Below, in pieces: positions 1-11,457 of a DNA stretch of 64,000 bases (positions are counted from its first letter, which is position 1; the number at the start of each line of letters is the position of its first letter). The DNA is taken from the NCBI GenBank assembly GCA_021234155.1, contig JAJEKV010000807.1, positions 23,514-87,513 of the forward strand, read 5' to 3'. The translations under genes were made by a program, and so were the position numbers. Source of the DNA: Isoetes taiwanensis (taxonomy: Eukaryota; Streptophyta; Lycopodiopsida; Isoetales; Isoetaceae). The notes under the pieces are model-generated. The model searched no databases. It saw nothing but the letters and a program-made list of their open reading frames with translations, and had not been told where the DNA came from.

Positions 1-20
1 GAAAACAGACCCAAAGGACA

Positions 21-46
21 CACAACCACCCCAAAACTGGGTCCAC
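21..46 (+). repeat. Left terminal inverted repeat of A1
   Basis: These 26 bp match the reverse complement of 11425-11450 and of 24614-24639 at 23 of 26 positions. They are preceded by ACA at 18-20. Confidence 0.65.
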
Positions 47-59
47 ATGTTGTTTTTCA

Positions 60-800
60 GTGTCTTTTTTGCAAAAAAACAACACCAAAAAACTACGTGT
101 AGACTTTTGTCCGATTTTGCTAGAAACTACGTGTAGTTTTTAGCCAAACTTTTATACGTGTAGTTTTTTTTTGTAAAAACTCTACGCGTAGAATTTTATT
201 AAAATTATCTACACGTAGGAATTACATATGTTTCTACATGTTGTTTTTGTAGAGTAGCTGTAGTTTTCAGGTGTTGCTTTCCTGAAGAATATACATGTGG
301 TTCTTAATAGAACCTAAAAATACACATGTTGTTTTTAACTGTTATTTTGCAGAAAAAACAACACTAAAATCTACGATATAAATTTTGTCCGACTTTGCTA
401 GAAACTGCGTAGTTTTCTAGTTTTTCTTTTTAACTATATTGTTTTCAAGTGTTGGTTTCTTGAAGAATATACATGTGGTTCTTAATAAAACCTAAAAATA
501 CACATGTTGTTTTGAACTGTTATTTTGCGGAAAAAACAACACTAAAAAACTACATATAGAATTTTGTCCGACTTTGCTAGAAACTACACGTAGTTTTCTA
601 GTTTTTCTTTTTAACTATATTGTTTTCAAGTGTTGGTTTCCTTGAAAAACTGATATGTGGTTTTAAGAAGAAAAATGTGGTTTTCAATAATAGGTGTTGT
701 TTTCGAGTATTGTTTTACATAAAATCCACATGTGCTTTTTAAAAAAAAAAACATTTATCAAGTGTTGTTTTTTCAATACAAGACATGGTTTTTGAAAAAA
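60..800 (+). repeat. Left subterminal repeats of A1
   Basis: The stretch is AT-rich and built from dispersed short motifs such as ACTACGTGTAG, ACATGTGGTT and TTGTTTTCAAGTGTTG. A segment containing CTTGAAGAATATACATGTGG occurs near 280 and again near 460. Short degenerate subterminal repeats of this kind are typical binding regions for CACTA transposases. No coding signal is seen. Confidence 0.55.
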
Positions 801-2890
801 AAAACAATATGTTGAGAAATTATTATTTTAATCAATGAAGGTTATTGTTGTTTTACAGCAAGTGCTATTTGCATTTGGTTAAAGCATCATTCTGGTTTAG
901 CATATTTCATAGCTCTTTTTGCATTTTTTATTGAGGTCGTTGATTTTGGGCATAATCCATCTCATATTTCCCATGAATAAGTCAATGGTGCAAAACCTTC
1001 ATTAAGCATAACAAAATGGAGATGTCCTACAAAAATAAGCCTAAATCTGTTCAAACAAGCAACGACAGAAAAAAAAACCTGCACAGATTTCCATTTTTTG
1101 TTCAATGATTTCACAACTTTTCATAGAAGGCTGCCCCCCTCCACAGCCATGGAAAACCCTGCAAGAATCCAGAAATCCCTAGTAAGCATATCTTCTTGCC
1201 TTCTGGCTTCTGCACAGAGCTTGTGGGCTATTAAAGAGGGGGATCCGGTACCCAATCTCCAAATAAACCATGGGAAGAACCAACAGGTAAATCATTTAGA
1301 AAATCATTTAGGAAACAGAGGCTGGACCCTGAGCAATAAAATCGTTACTGCAAACATCCCTAAGACGCCTTGCATCTTTGAAGCCATGAAAGTACTAGTA
1401 TTTTACCTAATTCCTCAAATCTCGTGGCAGAGCAACAAGGGAAAGTCCTTACCAGTCATGATCTGCTGCAACAAGAGAGAAGCTTTGGGTGGCCATACTT
1501 CAAAACTGCACCTTTGCTACACCAGGTTAAATAGCAACAATCAGGATTCAGGAAGTCCGTCAATCATCGTGCTCAATCAGAGCAACATGCAGCAGTCATC
1601 AGATCAACATGCAGCAGCTAAGCTGCTCTTCCAGCCACAGATTTCCACCGCAGATCTTTGCATTGCAACGGGCTGCCGCCGCCTCCGTCCTAAGCCCTTA
1701 AACCCTAAACATTTCTGCCTATTCTTCCGTGCAGATAAGAGTATGCAAGGAGAAGTTGGATCTTTCTACAAACTTAACCTGTAAGCAGAGCCCCTCTTCC
1801 TGGCCACTGCCTTTGCGGATCATACAAAAGGGAAATCGAAAACTTTGCGGATCTGAACTGCTTTGCGGATCTTCCTTTGCATATCATACAAACTGCGTTT
1901 GGAAATAGAGAGCTTTGGCATTGAAAATAGAAATCAGAAGCAGGATCGTACAAACTGCCTTTGAAAATATAGAGATCAGAAGCGGGAAAGAAGGGAAAAA
2001 CGCCAATGCAAATCTCTGGCCAATAGAATCACAGGACATGGATCGTAATCAGAACCGCACATCTCGGGCATTGGATGGACGTAAATGTTACTAATTTTAA
2101 ATGCTCCTTAAGGGGGCAACCTCTACTTAAATGCTTTAATTTTGTTCAAGCTAATAACTTAAATATACTCTATAAGTTAATTTTATGGGTGCCTTTAAAA
2201 TGGAGGTTAATTTTGTTCAACCTCCTGCATTAGATGGAATGCATAAGGCCGGTTTACCATTAGATGGAATGCATAAGGCAGGTTTAGCATCTGAGAAAAT
2301 TCTAACTTCTAAAATGTTTATTCTACGAGGTAGCCAAGAATTGTTCTAGACAAAAGAGAAAAAGCCTTTGCAAAGTGAACTAATTTGCACAACCTTTAAT
2401 ATTGCACTCTAAGTGACTAAGTTACAACAAAAAGGTATATCATGTAGATGTTGGTGACCATTTCTTCCAATCATGAGCTAAATTCCATCTGGCCCAGCCT
2501 ACTGCAAATGCAATTACCTTGTTTGTTGCAGGTATACATACCTTCACTTTCTAGAGCAGCTTTCATCTCTCCAAATGTGTGTGGTGGAATTGTTCCAAAA
2601 TACTTTGCAGCATATTTTTTTAAATTTCACCATTCAGCTCTACGATTTTTGTGCTCTAAATCATGCCGTATAATTATCGAGCACCGTATATAGTGACCAC
2701 CGTCACGTCATCCCATGCCCCCGTCCATGATGCCAATAATGCATTGTTGTGACTCTAGTGGCCATGCTTTAAAATCCCCAATACCTCTATCTAGTTGTCG
2801 TTGTATGTTATGTTCTACCAGACTTTTCATATAAGCTACTGAGTATTTGCCTTATTTTGTATAGAAACTCTAAAATTCCTACCGGATTTT
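801..2890. other. A1 interior, no recognised gene
   Basis: I recognise no gene. A 228-codon open frame at 1098-1784 (+) has no recognisable domain, and a TTAAACCCTAAAC motif inside it at about 1698 suggests instead an antisense 5' UTR of a captured gene. A 30-bp tandem duplication lies at 2229-2288. On the minus strand, 2626-2542 reads as a short exon-like open frame (KYAAKYFGTIPPHTFGEMK) ending in a GTATGT donor, with a stop just upstream. I could not name the protein. It may be a captured exon. Confidence 0.35.
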
Positions 2891-2929
2891 TTACCAGCAA
2901 ACGAAAACTCCAAACGGAAAATAAAGAGT

Positions 2930-3660
2930 CCTAGTGGCATGTTTGAGCCATTTGTTACGTTTGAGCCTATGTGACATGTTTGAGCCGCGTGTCCAGTTTG
3001 AGGCACGTGTCATGTCTGAGCCTAGGGGCATCTTTGACCAACATGTGACGTTTGAGCCTATGTGGCATGTTTGAGCCACATGTCATGTGTGAGCCAAGGT
3101 GGCATGTTCTAGCCTAGGAGCATGTTTGAGCCTAGGGGCACAACATTTCAACCATCAATAGAACATATGAAATTATATATTTCATCCTTAAAAATTAAAA
3201 ACCATTTAAAAGAGCATTTTTTTGACCCTAGTGGCATGTTTGAGTCTAGGGGCATGTTTGAGCCACATGTCATGTTTGAGCCTAGGTGGCATTTTGAGCC
3301 TAGGTGGCATGTTTGACCCTAGGGGCAATGCTTGAGCCTATGTGGCATGTTCGAGCCTATGTGGCACATTTGAGGCGAGGTGTTTGAGTCTATGGCATGT
3401 TTGACCCTAGGGGCAATGCTTGGGCCTGGGTGGCATGTTTGAGCCTATGTGGCACATTTGAGCCATGTTTTGAGCCAAGGTGGCATGCTTGGGATTAGGT
3501 GTCATGGTTTAGCCTAGTGGCATGTTTGATACTATGTGGCATGTTTGAGCTAAGGTTGCATGTTTGAGCCTATGTGGCATGTTCGAGTCCAGTTTGAGCC
3601 ATGTGTCATGTCTGAGCCAAGGTGGCATGTCTGAGTTAAGGTGGCATGTTGGAGACCACC
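2930..3660 (+). repeat. GGCATGTTTGAGCC satellite block 1
   Basis: Many imperfect copies of a roughly 20-bp unit with the core GTGGCATGTTTGAGCC, followed by variable TAGG, ATGT or AAGG. The ~105 bp at 3126-3230 are mostly unrelated AT-rich sequence. The same unit recurs in the blocks at 5290-5690, 6065-6262, 8396-8895 and 32840-35000. Confidence 0.8.
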
Positions 3661-3709
3661 TCGATGCAAAAGATGTAGGGTTCACGTTATGGGCTGCTCC
3701 CCTTGCCAC

Positions 3710-4000
3710 AAGTGGCCAGTATTTGATGGCGCATGTTGTTACCCTTGTGGCACCAACAAACAGCATGGAAAAGATTATGTGGCACTCCAAGTGGTGACTT
3801 AGGCATGCCAAGTAAGCAAAGTCAAGTTTTGATTAGGCCAAAAATGAAAAGATGTCCATTTTTTATCTTTTAATTGGGTGATGTTGGCAAACTTTGGGTG
3901 ACACGGCTAGATGGTGGTGACGTGGACATGATGACTAGGACTTTTTGCAAGAAATACGACAACCTTTGGAATTTTTGGTAGAGGAGTTTGGCAAGGGATA
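3710..4000 (+). repeat. Direct repeat, copy 1 (partner 4925-5170)
   Basis: Segments such as ATGTGGCACTCC, GCCAAGTAAGCAA and GTGGACATGATGAC occur in the same order here and at 4925-5170. The copies are diverged. No coding signal is seen. Confidence 0.6.
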
Positions 4001-4059
4001 GAATAGAGGGATCTTGAAGAACTTAAAGCGCTGACACCCTTCCCCAAGTCGAACCATGC

Positions 4060-4800
4060 CAAGACTTTGCACGACTGCCTCACCAGAGGGGAGAGGCCAG
4101 ACCCCAGGAGACAGACCTCAAAAAGGTTGCCGAGGCAGCCTTTCCTGCCAGCGCTCCTCCGGGAGGCCATATGCAAGTGCCCCCCTCCTGGAGCTTGGTT
4201 TCCCTATCCGACCGTTGAATCCGCTATTCAAGTAACCTGCTTCGAGCGGGTTCAAAAAAATCCAAGATCGGTCCAGGAGAACTTATCAAACCGCGAAGCG
4301 TCCTGCTGTCGACCGTGTAGAAACCCAAGTGTTTTGTCGTTCGAGCAGTACAAAGGCTCCGGAATGGAGATTCGACTTCGCCATGTCGTCCGGAATGACG
4401 TAATTACCCTAGGGACCAAGTTACATGGTCATTGTTTGCAACAAAAGAGGCACGAACACGCGACATGGCATTCTTCCGCAGCCACCTTCTAGGCCAATTG
4501 ACTATGAACGTGTTGGACATGAGCTACTTTGGCGCTTCTTGGAGAAGGGGTGGTCTTCTGCCCATGAAACTTGGTCCCCAGGGTAATGTCGACGTTCTGA
4601 GTCCTTTGGCAGAGCCAGTTCACAGTTCTGAAGTGGAAGAGTTGCCCATCCATGGCCAGGGGCCTTCGAAAGAGGACCTTTGGGGCGAACTGCTTCCGGA
4701 AGGTTTTAAGGGTCCGTCTTCTGGCGTGAACATCCTCCCTCTACGTGATGACATTATGCAAGATCCTAGTCGAATCTGACTAGGATATGGCCTCAGAAGC
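4060..4800 (+). repeat. Module M, forward copy in A1
   Basis: A roughly 700-bp non-satellite module whose recognisable pieces include CCCAAGTGTTTTGTCGTTCG, AATTACCCTAGGGACCAAG and TTGGACATGAGCTACTTTGG. Related copies lie at 29850-30350 and 30820-31460 (same strand) and at 7400-8395 and 32165-32850 (opposite strand). Open frames here are short and not conserved between copies, so I do not call a gene. Confidence 0.7.
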
Positions 4801-4924
4801 GTGGACCAAGTGTTTGTAAACGCGGAGAAACGCGAAGAAGAAGAAGAATAGGGGAAGCATCAAAATAGGGGACTTATACTATTACAATATTTCTCTCACA
4901 ACTTTATAAACCCAAATGCTTCTA

Positions 4925-5170
4925 GTGCCATGGAGTTGAGCAAACGTTGACATGGAATATGATGATGTGGCACTCCATGTGGTGACATGCCATGCCAAGT
5001 AAGCAAGGCCAACAAGAAACCAAGTACAACCTTGGTTCTTCATGGGGTGGTGTGGTGTGTTTGTGTGACATGGCAAGATATGGATGATGTGGACATGATG
5101 ACCAAGTATTTTTTTCAAGAAACAGGACAACTTTTAACGTTTCATAAAGGAATTGGCAAGGGAATTTAGG
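4925..5170 (+). repeat. Direct repeat, copy 2 (partner 3710-4000)
   Basis: Same order of short matches as at 3710-4000. The flanking stretches 4801-4924 and 5171-5289 show nothing recognisable. Confidence 0.55.
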
Positions 5171-5289
5171 GGGCACTAAAAAAGCCTAGTATCTTACTAA
5201 AAAAAAACCTTTTTTCCAAAAAAATTGGCCTAGCCATTTTCAATGTTTAGTCGTGAAATCGTATTTCATCCTTAAAGAAAAATAAAATC

Positions 5290-5690
5290 TTTTGAAATAG
5301 CCTAGTGGCATGTTTGAGCCTACCCTAGTGACATGTTTGAGCCACGTGTCATGTTTGAGCATATGTGGCATGTTTGAGCCTAGGGCATGTTTGACCCTAG
5401 GGGCAATGCTTGAGCCAAGGTGGCACTTTTGAGCCTAGGTGGCATGTCTGAGCCTATGTGGCATGAGGTGGCATGTTTGAGCCTATATGGCATCTTTGAT
5501 GCCTCTATGGCATGTTTGAACCAAGGTAGCATGTTTGAACCACGTGGCATGTTCGAGACATGTGTCCAAGGTGGCATGTTTGAGCCTAGGGACACAACAT
5601 TTCAACCAATCATATGGCATGTTTGAACCAAGGTAGCATGTTTGAACCATGTGGCATGTTTGAGCCACGTGTCATGTTTGGCATGCTAGA
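5290..5690 (+). repeat. GGCATGTTTGAGCC satellite block 2
   Basis: Imperfect tandem copies of the same roughly 20-bp unit as block 1, in the same orientation. It contains an exact local reuse of CATGTTTGAACCAAGGTAGC. Confidence 0.75.
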
Positions 5691-6064
5691 CGTTGATGCC
5701 CCACGTGGTCCGGGAGTACCACGTTGGGGTTAGAACGATCCAGATCACTTAAGGTGATCAATCTATACAAGAAAATTTGGGTAGGATAGCTCAAAAGTTC
5801 ATATGTTCATATCTTTCCCATTTCCAGAAAATGGTAGCCGTACTCAAATCGAGGTGGCATGCAGAGATAAATTGATTCTTGAGTGTTGATTGCTCACACT
5901 GATAGAGAAAAGTTGTTGGGAAGCAATGGTGAAAACCTTGGCCAATTCTGAGCTCAGATCTGCGAGAAATTCGAGTTCAAAGTCGGGTCAAAATTTGGTC
6001 AATGAAACTCAAACTGCAAACAGTGATCAGAAATGAGGATTTTGAGTTGCCAATGGAGGTTTTG
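5691..6064. other. Unannotated spacer
   Basis: About 370 bp between satellite blocks. I see no repeat unit, coding frame or element end in it. Confidence 0.4.
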
Positions 6065-6262
6065 ACAAACATGCCACACGGGCTCCAACATGCCACCTAG
6101 GCTCCCACATGCCAAGGTGACTCAAACATGCCACGTGGGCTCCCAACATGCCACCTAGGCTCGAACATGCCAAGGTGGCTCAAACATGCCACGTGGGCTC
6201 CCGACATGCCACCTAGGCTCCAACATGCCAAGGTGGCTCAAGCATGCCACCTAGGCTCCAAC
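6065..6262 (-). repeat. GGCATGTTTGAGCC satellite block 3, inverted
   Basis: The same unit in the opposite orientation, read here as CCAACATGCCACCTAGGCTC alternating with AACATGCCAAGGTGGCTC. Confidence 0.75.
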
Positions 6263-6329
6263 ATGCTCTCTCTCTCTCTCCCTCCCTCCCTCCCTCCCTC
6301 CCTCCCTCCCTCTATGTCTCTCTCTCTGA
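6263..6329 (+). repeat. (CT)n/(CCCT)n microsatellite
   Basis: CTCTCT runs flank roughly nine CCCT repeats. It abuts the end of satellite block 3. Confidence 0.9.
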
Positions 6330-6419
6330 CTGGGTCTGATAGAAGTGTTGGCACCCTCCCCAAGTCAAACAAGGCCAGGACTTTGCGCGGCTGCCTCACG
6401 AGATGTTTATGTTTCAGAG

Positions 6420-7400
6420 GCCAAAATGTGGTTGTTTTTATAGATAACTAGGTACATCATTTCTAAACGGGCATGCAGAGCTATGGAAACTGAAATAACA
6501 GAGTTTGGATCTATCGGCCATCCCAAATGATCCCAAACAATCTTGCTACTGCAAAAGGCGCTCTTGACTTCTAATTGCCACTTTGGGAGGAGGACAAATC
6601 CAAATACCATTAAATGGGTTCAGTATTGCTTCATGTCTTCAACTGCAATTTTTGGACCATGTGCCAAGTGCAAACAATCAAAACTCGACCTCCATAACAT
6701 AGACCCTACAATAACCTAGCAACACATAGGATTCACGTTTCGGAGGCCGAAACGTGGTTGTTTTTATAGATAACTAGGCGCACCATTTCTGAACATGCAT
6801 GCAGAGCTATGGCAACTGAAATAACAGAGTTTGGATCTATCGGCCGTCCCAAACGATCCCAAACAATCTTGCTACTGCAAAAGGCGCTCTTGACTTCTAA
6901 TTGCCACACTGGGCAGAGGACAAATCTGAATCTCATTCTGTCAGTTTTTATTGCTTTGTGTCTTCAACTGCAGCTTCTGGACCATGTACCAAGTGCAAAC
7001 GATCAAAACTCGACCTCCATAACATAAACCCTACAATAACCTAGCAACACATAGGGTTCATGTCTCGGAGGCCGAAACATGGTTGTTTTTATAGATAACT
7101 AGGCGCACCATTTTTGAACATGCATGCAGAGCTATGGCAACTAAAATAACAGAGTTTGGATCTTTCAGCCATCCCGAACGATCCCAAACAATCTTGCTAC
7201 TGCAAAAGGTGCTCTTGACTTCTAATTACCATACTGGGAGGACGATAAATCCAAACTCCATTCTGTCAGTTTCTATTGCTTCGCATTTTCAATTGCAGCT
7301 TCTCGACCATGTCCCAAGTGCAACCGACCAAAACTCGGCCTCCATAATGTAAACCCTTCAGTAACCTAGCAACACACATGGTTTACGTTTTGGAGGCCAT
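6420..7400 (+). repeat. Threefold ~325-bp tandem repeat (module N)
   Basis: Three consecutive copies (about 6420-6740, 6741-7065, 7066-7400) each contain ACAGAGTTTGGATCT, CAAACAATCTTGCTACTGCA, CTTGACTTCTAATT and a segment of the type CCTACAATAACCTAGCAACA. Inverted relatives occur at 30350-30800 and 31460-31900, and a same-strand relative at 31910-32165. The partly open 60-80-codon frames are not consistently conserved. Confidence 0.8.
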
Positions 7401-8395
7401 ATCCTAGTCAGATTCGACTAAGATCTTGCACAATGTCATTCCGTAGAGGGAGGGTGTTGATGCCAGAAGATGGACTCTTAAAACCGTCTGGAAGCAGTTC
7501 GCCCCAACCAAGGAATAAATTACTACTCCTATATTTTAGTGTAGCCAAAATAGGTTTAGCTAAACTACCTTCAAATTGGAGCTAGAAGTTCCTAACACTT
7601 GGCTAAACTAAATGGTTTTTCTCCATCACAGTTTCTTGCTTTTGGCTAAACTTTCACAAAATGAAAAGGCGAATATTAGCCATCACGCTATAGTAATTTA
7701 AAAAAGTCCAAGCATTTTGGCAAAGACATTGAATTGATTGTAAACACATAAATCAAGACACAAACATACATGAACATGTTCAAAAACCAAAAAAAAAAAG
7801 GGGGACAACATTGTTCCTTTTCCTCTAATGCTTCAATTTTGTACTTGGAACAAGAAAGAAAGTGGAAAAAAGAGAAAGGAAAATATAAACCTTAAAGTTG
7901 AATTTCGGGCTAATCTATCCATTTTTCCAAGCCCATTATATCTTAGGTTTAGCTAATCGATGTCCTGATGGATATGTCTGGAGGTAAAGGTTTGGCTATT
8001 CAATCTAAAAACTCACTTTGGCGGCGAAAAAATTGGGCTAAAATTTTCTTTTTTATGGGCATTTTTTCCATTTACTTTAGCCGTTTTTCTTGGCAAAATC
8101 GCTATAAAATAGCCATTTGGCTAACCTTAGCCGTTATTTTATTCCATGGCCCCAACGATCCTCTCCCGAAGGCCCCTGGCCAAGGACGGGCAACTGTCCC
8201 ACTTCAAAACTGTGAACTGACTCTGCCAATGGACTCAGAACATCGGCATTACCCTTTGGACCAAGTTTCGTGGGCAAAAGACCACCCCTTCTCTAAGAAG
8301 CGCCAAAGTAGCTCATGTCTAACATGTTTGTACTCAATTAGCCTAGGAGGTGGTTGCGGAATAATGCCACGTCGCGCGTTCGTGTCTCTTTCATT
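7400..8395 (-). repeat. Module M, reverse copy, split by an insertion
   Basis: Reading the minus strand, 8395-8149 and 7508-7400 correspond to 4490-4800. The two halves become contiguous when 7509-8148 and one copy of GCCCCAAC are removed, which matches the uninterrupted sequence near 4680. Confidence 0.75.
7509..8148. mobile_element. hAT-like non-autonomous element (640 bp)
   Basis: It is flanked by an 8-bp direct duplication GCCCCAAC (7501-7508 and 8149-8156). The left end is CAAGGAATAAAT and the right end, in reverse complement, is CATGGAATAAAA, a short imperfect terminal inverted repeat. The empty site is visible in the related module near 4680. An 8-bp target duplication and short inverted ends fit the hAT superfamily. 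The AT-rich interior encodes no transposase. A 164-codon frame starting inside it at 7968 runs out into the host repeat and is not a gene. Confidence 0.75.
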
Positions 8396-8895
8396 GGAGC
8401 CTAGTGGAGAGCCTAGTGGCATTTTGGAGCGTGTTGGAGCCTGGTGGCATTTTGGAGCCTAGATGGCATGTTTGAACCACCTTGGCATGTTGGACCCTAG
8501 GTGGCACATTGGAGCTTGCATGGCATTTTGAAGCCTAGGTGGCATGTTTGAGCCACCTTGGCATGTTGGAGCCTAGGTGGCATGTTGGAGCCCACATGGC
8601 ATATTTGAGCCACCTTGGCATATTTGAGCCTAGGTGGCATGTTGGAGCCCACGGCATGTTTGAGCCACCTTGGCATGTTGGAGCCTAGGTGGCATGTTGG
8701 AGCCACGTTGGCATGTTGGAGCCTAGGTGGCATGTAGGAGCCCGAATGGCATGTTTGAGCCACCTTTTCATATTTGAGCCACCTTGGGATGTTTGAGCCT
8801 AGGTGGCATGATGGTGCCTAGGTGGCATGCTTGAGCCACCTTGGCATGTTGGAGATTAGGTGGCATGGAGCCCATGTGGCATGTTTGAGCGACCT
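8396..8895 (+). repeat. GGCATGTTTGAGCC satellite block 4
   Basis: Tandem units alternating GGAGCCTAGGTGGCATG and GAGCCACCTTGGCATGTTGG, giving a longer period of about 45 bp made of two half-units. Confidence 0.8.
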
Positions 8896-9556
8896 TGGAT
8901 CTACCGTTGAAGGCATTTTTCATGAATGTACAACAATATGTTACATTCCCAAATTTAAGCACACAAACAATATTCCAGCTGGTAGTGCTCTGCTTAAAAA
9001 TAGCCTCAAAAAAACCTCAAAAAAAAACATACTTCCTTAAGAAATAACTACTTAAAAACTACACCTAGTTATAAACCACACCATTTCAGAAAACCACACT
9101 TTTTTAAAGAATAGCCACTTAAAAACTATACCTACTTATAAACCACACCTCAAAAAACCATACTTACTTTAAAAAATAGCTACTTAAAAACTACACCTAG
9201 TTATATAAGCCACACCTCAAAAAAACTATACCCCAGGGGGTGCACCTCTATATATGGAGTCATCTTAAGAACTTCCAAATAAGACAATGAAGTCTTCTTG
9301 GCGCTGCATTAAGAAGATCAAGCCAGAAACTGCCAGAAACCCTGAATTAGTTGTTTTGTTTGAAGAAAGCAATGATTCCACTTTCACCTTGCAAGGAATT
9401 TGCTGCAAATGACTTCAAAATCGAGTAAGAAACTGAGTGGTGGTGAGATAATGCAATTTGGTGATCAAGTTCTTGAGTTGTTCTTGAGCTCCCTTGTTGC
9501 CAAATAAGAACATGAAGCCGACTACATCAACCACAAATGTGCAAACGGTTAGCTCC

Positions 9557-9650
9557 TTCTCAAATCCACCACTCGAAATACCCAAATCGACCACCTATGG
9601 GTTCTCAAATCCACCACTCGAAAAACCCAAATCGACCACCTACGGGTTCT
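9557..9650 (+). repeat. 45-bp tandem repeat
   Basis: Two near-identical 45-bp units begin TTCTCAAATCCACCACTCGA at 9557 and 9602. A third copy starts at 9647 and stops after a few bases. Confidence 0.85.
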
Positions 9651-10194
9651 CTGGTTCCCGCCTTTGCTCCCTTACGTCCAAAGTTGGAAATTGAATAGTG
9701 GAGGCGTATAACCTCCACGCCTTCCATTGACGCCGGTCGCCACGCCACACCCTTAAAAAAACCCTAAACGTTCACTCAGTTGGTACACGTGACCATTGGG
9801 TGAACCCCCCTTGAACTATACTTCCTTAAAAAATAGCTTCTTAAAAAGTACACCTAGTTATAAACTACACCACTTCATAAAACCATACTTCATTACACCC
9901 ACTTATAAACCACACTTCAAAAAATCATACTTCTTTAAAAAACATCTATATTAAAACTACGACTACTTTTAAAAAACAACATGTATGGGGTCCCATAAAC
10001 GTATAAATATGGGGTCCGCGTTAGCTCAAACCTATAATACTAGCTAAGAATGGAAAGTAATTCCCCGCCCCCTCGGAACTAAATCAAGCTTAATTAAATA
10101 ATACATCATTAGGCGGTCGAGGAGCTTTGTGAAACATCAAATTTCATCTAAAATATACTATTCAATCAAATGTTATAACTAAAATTGTAATAGA

Positions 10195-10520
10195 GCCTAG
10201 AAAAGCACCATCTGACTATTAGTCTGATGCAATATCTGACGAATAGTCTGACGCAAAATCTGATGATATATCGACGATTTTCGGCCATTATTTCGACGCA
10301 AATTCGGACGCTTTTCCGGACGATGATATATATTTGGCGTATATTCTGACGATTAATGTGACGCTTAACCTGACGAAGGCTTCTGACGATTTATGTGACG
10401 ATATGTCTGACGTAGTATTGTCAGGAAAAGCATCAAAATAGTAATCGTCGAGACGTTAAATTCGACCTCGCATGCGTCGAGGCAAAATCTCTCTAGACAG
10501 TCTAACGATTTTTCTGACAA
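10195..10520 (+). repeat. CTGACG motif cluster
   Basis: Closely spaced variants of YTGACG(A/C) occur through a 330-bp stretch, often as CTGACGCAAAATCTGATGAT. The collinear stretch 23410-23730 has the same cluster. It may be a protein-binding array for the transposase; that is inference. Confidence 0.6.
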
Positions 10521-11424
10521 AAAATGCTCATTCTCTTGTAGTGGTTGGATCTAACCGTTGAAGTTATTTTTCACGAATGTAAAACAATACGATACATTCC
10601 CAAAGTTGAGCACACAAACAATATTCCAGGTGGTGGTGCTTTGCTTAAGAAAGAGCCTCAAAAAGACCATACTTCCTTAAGAAATAGCTGCCTAAAAACT
10701 ACGCCACTTCAGAAAACCACACTTCTGTAAAAAACAACCACTTAAAAACTACACCTACTTAAAAACCACACCTCAAAAAAACATACTTACTTTAAAAAAT
10801 AGCTACGTAAAAACTATACCTAGTTATATAAACCACACCAAAAAACATCATATTTCCTTAAAAATAGCTTCTTAAACACTACACCTAGTTATAAACTACA
10901 CCACTTCAGAAAACCATACTTCATTAAAAAACAGCCACTTAAAAACTACACCCGCTTATAAACCACACTTCAAAAAACCATACTTCTTTAAAAAACAGCT
11001 ATTTAAAAACTACACCCACTTATAAACGACACCTCAAAAAACAACACCTCGATTAAAAAAAATCATACCACTTCAGAAAACCATACTTCCTTAAAAACAA
11101 CCACTTAAAAACTATACCTCCTTATAAACCACACTTCAAAAAACTATACTTCCATAAAAAACGACTACTTAAAAACTACACCTAGTTATAAACTACACCT
11201 CAAAAAACAATACCTTCTTAAAAACAACACCCCCTCAAAAAAATAAGCAACACTTCTTTTAAAAAAATGACACCTCAAAAAAAGACCACACCTTCAAAAA
11301 AAAAAAACTATAGATCCATTAAAAAAACTACACCGCCTCCTTAATAAACCACACCTCCACATAACCACATGTAGATTTTTTGGAACAATGACATGTGGTC
11401 TTTTTGTTACTGTTGTTTTTAGGT

Positions 11425-11450
11425 GTGGACCCAGAATTGGGGTGGTAGTG
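11425..11450 (-). repeat. Right terminal inverted repeat of A1
   Basis: It ends GGGGTGGTAGTG, the reverse complement of CACTACCACCCC. The next bases, TGA, do not match the ACA in front of the left end. Confidence 0.65.
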
Positions 11451-11457
11451 TGAAAAT

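Larger units (their letters stand above)
8896..11424 (+). repeat. Right subterminal region of A1, partly duplicated
   Basis: The sequence is dominated by variants of CTTAAAAACTACACCTAGTT and TATAAACCACACCTC. The segment starting at 8900 (GATCTACCGTTGAAGG) recurs at about 10547 (GATCTAACCGTTGAAG) and 23747, so the subterminal block is present twice within A1. The stretch 9241-9790 between them lacks these motifs apart from a 45-bp tandem repeat. From about 10140 onward it is collinear with 23350-24613. Confidence 0.7.
21..11450. mobile_element. CACTA-like non-autonomous DNA transposon (A1)
   Basis: The left end starts CACAACCACCCC and the right end, read in reverse complement, starts CACTACCACCCC. 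The two 26-bp ends differ at three positions. Both ends run into AT-rich short subterminal repeats, as CACTA elements do. No transposase is visible. The interior holds a GCATGTTTGAGCC-type satellite, duplicated modules and an hAT-like insertion. The 3-bp flanks of this pairing (ACA left, TGA right) do not match. The left flank ACA does match the flank of a second, near-identical right end at 24639, so the true element may be 21-24639 with later insertions. The ends are seen directly; the pairing is inferred. Confidence 0.6.

Noticed and set aside
1098-1784. 228-codon plus-strand frame in A1
   Set aside because: No recognisable domain; contains an AAACCCTAAAC motif typical of 5' UTR or promoter DNA and looks like antisense of captured untranslated sequence.
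8497-8763. 88-codon minus-strand frame in satellite block 4
   Set aside because: Translation of the satellite unit only.
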